This document shows, piece after piece, positions 13,551 through 20,066 of a stretch of DNA of 20,066 nucleotides. Under the pieces are notes generated by a model, which ran no database searches, had not been told where the DNA came from, and was given only the letters and a program-made list of their open reading frames with translations. This DNA comes from JAAYJR01 sp964611525 (lineage in GTDB: Bacteria > Bacteroidota > Bacteroidia > Bacteroidales > Prolixibacteraceae), in the NCBI GenBank assembly GCA_964611525.1, contig CAZTAL010000037.1, forward strand, positions 1 through 20,066, in the 5' to 3' direction. Each line of letters opens with the position of its first letter. Position 1 is the first letter of the stretch. The position numbers and the translations under genes were made by a program.

Positions 13551-15402
13551 TTAACCTTACAAGTCCTTTGTCGGTTTTTTCAAACGGACCGGCAACAGGA
13601 TTTTTGGGATCTCTTTTATTTCCGAAGAAATCTTCATCTATAACTACATGTGAACCATCCGGATTGGTATATGCCTGTCCGGGTATTTTTGCTTTCCCAA
13701 GCAACTCTGTCGTTACCAGTAGGTTTTTCATCTTCAGAATTCTTTCATCAATATTTATTGAAAGAAATACTCCCCCGCTTTTTTCTTCTATACTGATTGC
13801 AGGATCATAATTAATGATAAGCCGGTTTTCTTCATTCTGAAAACTATATGCCCCGTTCAGATAAACATTTCCTTCAACCATCATGGGCAATTCAGCATTT
13901 TCGTAAACTGCCAGGCCAGATTTGCTTACTCTGGTTTCTTCAACGCCTCCCACAAAAATATTATTGATATAGCGGTCATCACCGCCAACTATATTTATAA
14001 GTCCGGCAAGCTCAGTAGAATGAGGTTTATGAAAAGGAGTTAACCTGCCCTGGGGCCGCAACTCAATATTTCCGGCAATCAGGTTGTGAACATAAGCGCC
14101 TCCCTCTGATAAGTCGCGAATTGACAGGTCCGACAGCAGAATATTATTCTCTATAAGAAAAGGGCCGTGATCAACTTCTACAAAAAGATCGTCTGTAGTG
14201 TTATTATAAAGAAGGTTTCCTGTAACACGGGTCCCCTGTGCCATCCAGTCGAGCCACAATCCGCGTCCGCAATTTGCCAGCCGGTTATTCCTGATGATCA
14301 TATCAATGGAACCATGGATTTTGATCCCTCCCATTTCAGCTCCGGTGAATTGTCTTTTAGTCCATATATTATAAATGTCATTATTTTCAATCATACTGAA
14401 AACACCGCCCATGCTGCCACAGATACCTGTCTGCTCACAATTGCAGATAACATTATTGCGAATTATATGGGAGCCGATGTTCTCTTTGCTCCATCCTCTT
14501 GCTAAAGCACGGTTTATCGTTTCAACATACCCTTCGGCCGTATTTTCAGAGGTATTGTCGTATTCGTCACCATGTTTTCCGAGAGTAATCCCTGAACATT
14601 TCGAATCACTGATCCTGTTGTTTTCAATTATCCATCCCTTGCTCCAGTTGGTTCCTATTAGTCCGGTCTGTTCAGCTGTAGGCGGTGCCCACTGAGTCGC
14701 AGCATGACTCATGTTAAATCCCCTTATTGTTATATAATTGATGTTTGTGGTATCAGGATAAAAGCAACTTTTCCGCACATTTATCTCAACAAGTTCCTCA
14801 TTAGGATCAGCACCGTGAAAGTTGGCATACAGGTATGTATTTTCATTGTCGCTTTCACAATACCACGTATATGTTGACCCTTCAGGATCATATTTGTCCG
14901 TTTGCGGCTTTGGATTCAGCACTTTTTCCAGTATTTCCATCTCCCATAAAGATTTGCCGTTCAGATAGACTTCACCTGTATGGTGTTCACGTCCCATATC
15001 ATTGAACCAGTCGCCGTGAATAATATCCTTATAAGGATTGTAATCACCGAAGAAAGAATTTGGAATCACCACTTTCCATACATTGCCGGTAAATTTCGAC
15101 CATCCTTTTATGACTTCAGATCCTTTTATTTCGACTTTTTCACCTTTTGTTGCACGATAAATGATCCTTATGGAGGATGATTCTCCGCCTCTGGGAGGAG
15201 TTATACGTTCCCGGTAAACCCCTTGATGAACGACAATCTCATCTCCTTCGCGGGCAATGTCCGAGGCAGCCTGAATGGTCAGTAACGGAGCAGCAGGAGT
15301 GCCCGGATTATTGTCATTACCTGTCTTAGCAACATGGTATTCTTTTGATGTAGTAGTTAAACAAATAAGAAATACCAGAATAGTAAAGTAAAGTTTATTC
15401 AT
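13537..15402 (-). CDS. Secreted right-handed parallel beta-helix protein, probable carbohydrate-active enzyme
   Basis: This 621-residue protein has a signal peptide (residues 1-19), then the DUF1565-like opening HVAKTGNDNNPGTPAAPLLT and a VYRERITPPRGG segment. The rest, about 200-480, is rich in repeated N/I/G strands (IIENNRISDSKCSGITLG, IIRNNVICNCEQTGICGS, IIRNNRLANCGRGLWLDW, FLIENNILL) that mark the coils of a right-handed parallel beta-helix. It ends in DFFGNKRDPKNPVAGPFE, a usual close for Bacteroidota members. Families with this layout include GH141 and several polysaccharide lyases; I cannot choose from sequence alone. A sulfatase gene lies 50 nt upstream in the same direction, so the pair probably acts on a sulfated polysaccharide outside the cytoplasm. 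Confidence 0.8.
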   Translation of the reverse strand: MNKLYFTILVFLICLTTTSKEYHVAKTGNDNNPGTPAAPLLTIQAASDIAREGDEIVVHQGVYRERITPPRGGESSSIRIIYRATKGEKVEIKGSEVIKGWSKFTGNVWKVVIPNSFFGDYNPYKDIIHGDWFNDMGREHHTGEVYLNGKSLWEMEILEKVLNPKPQTDKYDPEGSTYTWYCESDNENTYLYANFHGADPNEELVEINVRKSCFYPDTTNINYITIRGFNMSHAATQWAPPTAEQTGLIGTNWSKGWIIENNRISDSKCSGITLGKHGDEYDNTSENTAEGYVETINRALARGWSKENIGSHIIRNNVICNCEQTGICGSMGGVFSMIENNDIYNIWTKRQFTGAEMGGIKIHGSIDMIIRNNRLANCGRGLWLDWMAQGTRVTGNLLYNNTTDDLFVEVDHGPFLIENNILLSDLSIRDLSEGGAYVHNLIAGNIELRPQGRLTPFHKPHSTELAGLINIVGGDDRYINNIFVGGVEETRVSKSGLAVYENAELPMMVEGNVYLNGAYSFQNEENRLIINYDPAISIEEKSGGVFLSINIDERILKMKNLLVTTELLGKAKIPGQAYTNPDGSHVVIDEDFFGNKRDPKNPVAGPFEKTDKGLVRLKVWN

Positions 15403-15452
15403 AATCAGTTTTTATTAAATTATCAAATCATTTCAAATGTTGATGAGTCTCA

Positions 15453-16799
15453 TTATTTATTTATCTCCCCTCCTGTTTCATTTGCTTTTTCTTTCATCTT
15501 AGTCATCAGCTGTTCAACTATGTCAGGATGCATTTCAGCCATATTATAATTTTCCCCGGGATCATTTTTCAAATCATAAAGCTCAGGAGTCACCGGATCA
15601 TTGCTGTCAACCTCCAGCCGTGCAGCATTTGAATAACGTAGTTTCCATTTTCCGGATCTTACGGCCTCGAGTGTCCGTCCCCTGAAATAATAAAATTCCT
15701 TACGGGGAGAAGATGAAAGTCCTTTAAGGAAGGGAATAAGGCTGTATCCGTCCAGCTTCTTGCCTGCAGGAATTTTAGCACCTGCCGCTTCAATGAGTGT
15801 AGGAAATATATCTAACGTTGAGACAATATCAGAGGAAACCTGGCCTTCAGGAATTTGACCTTTCCAGTAAAAAATACCGGGTACTCTCATTCCTCCCTCA
15901 TATGTTGTTGCCTTTGCTCCATGAAGCAGTCCTGCCGTTCCCTGGTGCCATGGTTTTACACCCCTTTGCAGCATCCTGTCAGGCAGGTTATGCCAGGGGC
16001 CGTTATCGCTTGTGAATATCATCAGAGTATTATTATCCATATCCAGATCGCGAAGTGTTTTAATGATCTCACCTACACTCCAGTCGATAGTTTCGATAAC
16101 ATCACCATAAAGGCCGCCCTCAGATTTGCCTCTGAATTCATCGGTAGTGCTGATGGGTAAATGTGGCATGCTGTAAGGCAGATAGATAAAAAAAGGTTGT
16201 TTGCTATTTTCTTTAATAAATTTTTGCGCTTCAACAGTATAGTCGATAGTGAGACTCTCCTGCTCGTAATTAACTGTTTTTACAGCTTGATCATTAATAT
16301 AAAGCTTTAAGGGAATATCGGTATTTACCCATGGCCGTATCATATCATTACTGTATGGCAATCCGTAATAACGGTCGAATCCCCTTCCTGTCGGTAAAAG
16401 TTCTTTAGATGAATGCCCCAGGTGCCATTTCCCGATAGCCATTGTCCTGTAACCGGCCTTTTTGAGCATTTCTGATATCATTGGTTCACCGGCCGGGAAC
16501 CCCCCTTCGGAGGAAGGGCCTAAATTGCCTGGTAAAGTGTGGATAGGATAACGGCCCGACATCAGGCCTGCACGTGAGGGGGTACATACCGGACCTGCAA
16601 CATAAAAAGAAGTACATTTCATACCTTTTGTCGCCAGCTTGTCGATATTAGGAGTCCGTATATTGGGATTGCCAAAACATCCCAGATCACCATAACCCAT
16701 ATCATCAACAAAAAATATTATAATATTAGGTTTGTTATCCGCTGCAAATAATCCGGCAGTAGCTATTAGAAAAAGAAGAAATAAGATTGTCCGTTTCAT
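15453..16799 (-). CDS. Secreted Cys-type sulfatase (formylglycine-dependent)
   Basis: This 448-residue S1-family sulfatase has a signal peptide (residues 1-20). C72-T-P-S-R76 is the motif converted to formylglycine by a maturation enzyme, here the Cys type (anaerobic SME or FGE compatible). Calcium ligands D32 and D33 (VDDMGYGD) and D265-N266 (SDNGP), plus K124-W-H126 and H213, are all present, so it should be active once matured. It removes sulfate esters from a glycan in the periplasm or outside. The beta-helix enzyme gene follows 50 nt downstream, probably in one transcript. The specific sulfated sugar is not evident. No maturase gene is in the window. Confidence 0.93.
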   Translation of the reverse strand: MKRTILFLLFLIATAGLFAADNKPNIIIFFVDDMGYGDLGCFGNPNIRTPNIDKLATKGMKCTSFYVAGPVCTPSRAGLMSGRYPIHTLPGNLGPSSEGGFPAGEPMISEMLKKAGYRTMAIGKWHLGHSSKELLPTGRGFDRYYGLPYSNDMIRPWVNTDIPLKLYINDQAVKTVNYEQESLTIDYTVEAQKFIKENSKQPFFIYLPYSMPHLPISTTDEFRGKSEGGLYGDVIETIDWSVGEIIKTLRDLDMDNNTLMIFTSDNGPWHNLPDRMLQRGVKPWHQGTAGLLHGAKATTYEGGMRVPGIFYWKGQIPEGQVSSDIVSTLDIFPTLIEAAGAKIPAGKKLDGYSLIPFLKGLSSSPRKEFYYFRGRTLEAVRSGKWKLRYSNAARLEVDSNDPVTPELYDLKNDPGENYNMAEMHPDIVEQLMTKMKEKANETGGEINK

Positions 16800-17207
16800 C
16801 AGTTATAATTTTTTATTGTTTGTTAAAATGTGAATTCTGAAAAACCAATCCGGTATTACCTTCTCATCAGATAAATATATTCAAAAAAGTAATATTATCC
16901 TGAGAATCCGAATATAGTAATTTATCCATTAACTGACATAAACAACCGGGGATAAAACAGTTCATAAGAAAGACGGATATTAAATTTTTTTTCTTTAATA
17001 CCTGTAAGCAAAGAATTACAGAAAATCTTTACAGAAAATATTTCGAAAAATAGAGTACTGAAAATATTGTCAAAACCTGCAAAATATAACCGGATCTTTA
17101 ATCCTGCCTCTCGTAATTCGAGCTTCCAATACTCGTCATTCTATTACTCAAAATTCGAGATTCGTCATTCGAGATTCTCAATAATAAATCATCAATAATA
17201 AATTATT
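16800..17207. other. Intergenic region with short repeats
   Basis: A 408-nt AT-rich gap separates two leftward genes. No gene or clear promoter was found. Its right end (about 17112-17203) holds short direct repeats, listed separately. Confidence 0.4.
17112..17203. repeat. Cluster of short direct repeats
   Basis: ATTCGAGATTC occurs at 17153-17163 and 17167-17177, separated by GTC. Diverged copies precede it (ATTCGAGCTTC and ACTCGTCATTC around 17117-17140). AATAATAAAT follows twice (17180-17189 and 17194-17203). The cluster sits just after the stop of the isomerase-fold gene. No function is evident. Confidence 0.75.
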
Positions 17208-18743
17208 TCACGCGCTCATATCCACTACCTCTATGTTAGCAAGCTGTGCATAATTACGGAACTTCTGTGCCACATCACCAAGTATGAATAACTGGTGAAA
17301 TCCTTTTATATTTCTTGTATCCTTGCAGTTGTCCACCGTAACCACAACTGATGTCCGGCACCCCCCTGCTTCTTCATAAGGATCATGTCCCTGCGGGTCC
17401 GGTTCAATATTCCTTACAACCTGACCGGAGCCCAGCCTCATCCTGTTATAACCTACATCTGTTGATACCATCTCCATAAGTGTCATCCGCTCACCGACCG
17501 GCCAAAGTACCTGGGTAGCAACGCCCCTGTCAGGTTCCTGGTGACTGCGAAGGATCAGCGGCTCAGGATCTTTGTCGAAGCCTCTCAGCCTGGTCCCGCA
17601 ACTGCAGTGGGCCCCGCCGAAAGTATTGTCAACTGTCAGTGGAAATGGATCCTGCATGAATCCAGGGCGTTTCACTAACAAGTGACATAGGCGCATGCTG
17701 AGGGCAGCATGAACATCGGATTCACAGCCTCCGACAATTCCCTCGTCCCTCAGTTTGGAGAAGGCAAGACAGGGTTCCCATATGTGATTATCAGATCCTA
17801 TTTCAGCTGAAACCATTGGCAGGCAGTTTATTGAAATGCCGTCACAATTTTCCTGATCCATGACAGTGCGACAAGTAACATACATTTTAGCGGCATTCAA
17901 AATATCCTCACTTGTCGGTTCGACGATTTTTACCGAACTTTTTTCATAGTAGTCTGCTATATCTCTGATCTTGTCAGTTACTTTTGTGCTCCTTGCTGCC
18001 TTGCAAAAATCAGACTCGGGATAGTAACAGAGAGTAGTTCCCAAATGCTTTACTTTTTCTTCACGTCTTTCATTTCCCCGCACTATCAGCAGCCGTGTAT
18101 TTTTCATCTTCCATACCGTATCCAGCATATGTACAGCCTCTGCAAGCCACTCCTCATCTTCTATGGCCCCGACAAACACTCCCGGGATACCGCGTGTTTC
18201 CTGGAGATGGCCGGTGAAGCTGGTTCCTACGGGACTAAAGACAATAGTGGGGATGTCGCCCCTCTCTTTTGCTATGCGGTTTACATGGGGCCAGGATACA
18301 TTGAGGCTCATGCTTATAATTATGAGGCCGTCAGGTTGCTCGTTTTTCACATCTTCCAGGAATTTATCTGTCACGTTTTCATCTTCAATAAGTTGTTTTG
18401 TAAAGCGGACATCAACATTCTGGTCCCTGCCGGCCTGTGTCAGAATTTGTGTATAGTGTTCCTGGTGTTTGGGATTATCCCAGTCAGCGCCCGGCCAGCC
18501 CATAAAGTAACGGTCAACATCCGGCCTGACAAAAGCTACCCGCACAACGGGCATTCCTTTTTTTTCAGGCTCTGCAAAAAGTGATGAGGCAAAATCCAGC
18601 ATCCCCATTTGTGCGGCAAATGCTGCAATTCCCATCGACCTTAAAAAAGGACGGCGTCCCATGGTTAGATCACCCATAGATGACTGATTGTCCTTACTCT
18701 CATTTTTTTTAGTTCTCTTGTTTTGGTTCAGAATTTGATTCAT
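17208..18743 (-). CDS. FucI/AraA-fold sugar isomerase-like protein with twin-arginine signal
   Basis: This 511-residue protein resembles the L-fucose/L-arabinose isomerase superfamily as found in Bacteroidota and Planctomycetota. The N-terminal half is an alpha/beta domain (VVRVAFVRPDVDRYF, PDGLIIISMSL). The C-terminal part has E341-S-D343 in GGCESDVHAALSMRL and H379 in GGAHCSCGTR, in positions resembling the metal-binding Glu/Asp/His of FucI. Unusually it starts with a Tat-like signal, G-R30-R31-P-F-L-R-S followed by a hydrophobic stretch, so it may be exported folded. The start at 18743 is supported by a strong AGGAGG (18757-18752) 8 nt upstream; M23 or M28 would be alternatives. It lies between a sulfatase and a sugar epimerase, suggesting glycan sugar conversion. 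Catalysis is unproven. Confidence 0.72.
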   Translation of the reverse strand: MNQILNQNKRTKKNESKDNQSSMGDLTMGRRPFLRSMGIAAFAAQMGMLDFASSLFAEPEKKGMPVVRVAFVRPDVDRYFMGWPGADWDNPKHQEHYTQILTQAGRDQNVDVRFTKQLIEDENVTDKFLEDVKNEQPDGLIIISMSLNVSWPHVNRIAKERGDIPTIVFSPVGTSFTGHLQETRGIPGVFVGAIEDEEWLAEAVHMLDTVWKMKNTRLLIVRGNERREEKVKHLGTTLCYYPESDFCKAARSTKVTDKIRDIADYYEKSSVKIVEPTSEDILNAAKMYVTCRTVMDQENCDGISINCLPMVSAEIGSDNHIWEPCLAFSKLRDEGIVGGCESDVHAALSMRLCHLLVKRPGFMQDPFPLTVDNTFGGAHCSCGTRLRGFDKDPEPLILRSHQEPDRGVATQVLWPVGERMTLMEMVSTDVGYNRMRLGSGQVVRNIEPDPQGHDPYEEAGGCRTSVVVTVDNCKDTRNIKGFHQLFILGDVAQKFRNYAQLANIEVVDMSA

Positions 18744-18751
18744 ATCTGTTT

Positions 18752-18757
18752 CCTCCT
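18752..18757 (-). promoter_or_regulatory. Strong Shine-Dalgarno (AGGAGG)
   Basis: A perfect AGGAGG lies 8 nt before the ATG at 18743. Such sites are uncommon in Bacteroidota. It fixes the start of the Tat-signal protein and hence a 28-residue extension before the twin arginine. Confidence 0.75.
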
Positions 18758-19097
18758 TCTATTTTTGTTATTTTTTAAATTGATTCATTAAGGTAAATAG
18801 TGTAAATTCTCATCAAATTTTTTTATTGCAATTATAAAGCTACTCATATTTTCGGCATATCTGCATTTATTGACCGTTATTTTTTATCTGTAGTAAAGAT
18901 TACACGGGAAACAAAACCCTAATTACAGTAAATTCAGAGGGAAATTACAAATTTTTATCAAAATTATTTGAATAAAAATTCAATTTTTAAGAATAAAGTT
19001 ATGGTTGATAATAATTATGTATCGTATTCAGAATAATCCGTTACAGGCACCTGATTGCATACGAGCGATTCAACAGGATTATATATTGACCTCTGTT
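18758..19097. other. Intergenic region, mostly without recognised features
   Basis: This 340-nt AT-rich gap lies upstream of the isomerase-fold gene. On the minus strand TAATTTTG (18966-18959) fits the -7 consensus, with a TTG (18983-18981) at a short 14-nt spacing; a weak promoter candidate. No gene or RNA was recognised. Confidence 0.3.
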
Positions 19098-19928
19098 TTA
19101 CAGCAGGGATGATAAATGTTCATAACTTCTCACTGCCTGGTCAATAGTTCCGCATTCCACACTGAAGACAATATCCCTGTCCACTGTTTTTACTATATCG
19201 ATTACACGTTTCCAGTCAACCACACCTTCACCGCAGGCACAACCAACAGGAACGCCGGTTACTTCGCCCCTTACCGAGCTTTGCTCTATACTGATATCCT
19301 TCGCATGAAGATGAACAAGATTATCTTTTATACTTTCGAGCCAGTCATAAATATCAGCCTTACCCCCGATAAAGGCATTTCCCATGTCAAAGTTGATGCC
19401 AATGGCAGGACTGTCAACCAGGTCATAAATGCTTTTCAACCCTTCCGGCCATGTGCTGTATTGCTGGTGCTGTTCAAGGCCTATTAAAACACCATGGCGC
19501 TCAGCCACTCTGGATGCTTCGGTCAGTGTGTATTTCATAAGTGTATAATCCATCTCTTTTGTAGTCCATTCCGGCTTAGGGCCCTCGTCCGTGTTTACAA
19601 CCGGCACACCCATTGCCGATGCATATCTTATGGCCATTTTCAAATACTCAACACTTATTTCAGGTTTACATAAAGGTGTATGTGATGAAAGTCCGGAAAT
19701 CTTTATTCCATGCTTATCACAAACTTCTTTCATCCAAAGAGGGTCATCAAACATTGAAACAGAATGAAAATATCCTGCTTCGCTTAGTAATTCACGTCCC
19801 AGATGTACCATGGGCTCAACATATTCATAACCTATTTCTGCTGCCTTTGCAACACCCCATCTGAAAGATTTGTCCTCATGACGGACAAATTCCATGTTTA
19901 CCCCTAATTTAATGTTATTTGCTTTCAT
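19098..19928 (-). CDS. Sugar phosphate isomerase/epimerase, xylose-isomerase-like TIM barrel
   Basis: This 276-residue protein is of the AP_endonuc_2/xylose isomerase-like TIM-barrel family. Metal and substrate residues are in the usual places: E152 in GLEQH, D181 in NFDMGNA, H206-x-H208-x-K-D in VHLHAKD, and E258 in FSVECG. The family includes ketose 3-epimerases, inosose isomerases and related enzymes acting on free or phosphorylated sugars in the cytoplasm. Length is normal, and no signal peptide is seen. It is followed in the same direction by the FucI-fold gene after about 350 nt, so they may or may not share a transcript. The exact substrate cannot be told. Confidence 0.88.
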   Translation of the reverse strand: MKANNIKLGVNMEFVRHEDKSFRWGVAKAAEIGYEYVEPMVHLGRELLSEAGYFHSVSMFDDPLWMKEVCDKHGIKISGLSSHTPLCKPEISVEYLKMAIRYASAMGVPVVNTDEGPKPEWTTKEMDYTLMKYTLTEASRVAERHGVLIGLEQHQQYSTWPEGLKSIYDLVDSPAIGINFDMGNAFIGGKADIYDWLESIKDNLVHLHAKDISIEQSSVRGEVTGVPVGCACGEGVVDWKRVIDIVKTVDRDIVFSVECGTIDQAVRSYEHLSSLL

Positions 19929-20018
19929 ACTTTTTGATTATTTATTGTTTGAAAATAATTGTCCCGGACTTAGGCATTATTACGAAATAACCTGAACATT
20001 TAGGCTTGTTCTTTTTGC

Positions 20019-20066
20019 TTTTTACTGCATTGAAATTTTTCGCCATAGCTATGGCTATGCCTCAAA
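20019..20066. repeat. Palindromic intergenic repeat, cut by the window end
   Basis: GCCATAGCTATGGC (20042-20055) is a perfect 14-bp palindrome. Before it lies TTTTTACTGCATTGAAATTT, and after it TATGCCTCAAA to the window edge. The layout suggests a larger inverted repeat whose right arm would begin AATTTCAATGCAG just past the window, either a REP-like element or a terminator. Confidence 0.5.

Noticed and set aside
14167..14695. Plus-strand ORFs of 106-112 codons
   Set aside because: They are antisense to the beta-helix gene and have no protein-like motifs.
18045..18584. 179-codon plus-strand ORF
   Set aside because: It is antisense to the isomerase-fold gene; its composition follows the complementary codons.
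1..20066. CRISPR arrays, tRNA/rRNA genes, insertion sequences, prophage genes
   Set aside because: No regularly spaced repeats, no tRNA-like cloverleaf, and no transposase, integrase or phage structural protein was seen.

Overview
The window looks like a chromosomal segment of a low-GC Bacteroidota bacterium, plausibly of the Marinilabiliales/Bacteroidales group. The evidence is Bacteroidota-type promoters (TTTG, about 19 nt, TAnnTTTG), a bacterial GH3-family gene remnant, a formylglycine sulfatase, and lipoprotein and secretion signals typical of glycan degraders. The lineage is inferred from gene content only. The window has three zones.

Zone 1 (about 1-6000) reads as an integron-type gene-cassette array with no integrase in view. 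All genes point rightward. Three cassettes begin just after a GTT core and end in a segment that is the reverse complement of their own first 9-15 bases (10/10, 9/9 and 14 of 15 with one inserted base). A fourth does so with one mismatch (8/9). This is the R'/R'' relation expected of mobile cassettes with attC sites. The cargo is defence-like: (1) an AbiTii/Ymh-type HEPN protein plus a second HEPN-motif protein; (2) a MazEF toxin-antitoxin pair with its own promoter; (3) a YhcG/DUF1016 PD-(D/E)XK nuclease; (4) a membrane-anchored protein with two predicted nuclease domains. The fourth attC is degenerate. It is followed at 6137-7725 by a type II restriction-modification pair whose BglII-like endonuclease gene carries a frameshift just before its active site.

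Zone 2 (about 7726-10402) is a boundary and decay zone. It holds a possible coding remnant, an intact two-gene operon (small membrane protein plus TetR regulator) with a palindrome sitting inside its promoter, a cupin fragment, and a GH3-family pseudogene that has lost its ATP-binding loop.

Zone 3 (about 10403-20066) is ordinary, mostly leftward chromosome. It contains a secreted protein of unknown function, a lipoprotein of the beta-lactamase/serine hydrolase class, an unidentified gene fragment, a secreted right-handed beta-helix protein, a secreted Cys-type sulfatase, an exported FucI/AraA-fold protein with a twin-arginine signal, and a TIM-barrel sugar isomerase/epimerase. The last four fit uptake and conversion of a sulfated, possibly fucose-containing, polysaccharide; the substrate is inference. 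The window ends inside a palindromic repeat.

The most notable content is the defence-loaded cassette array, in particular the two-HEPN cassette and the membrane-tethered dual nuclease.
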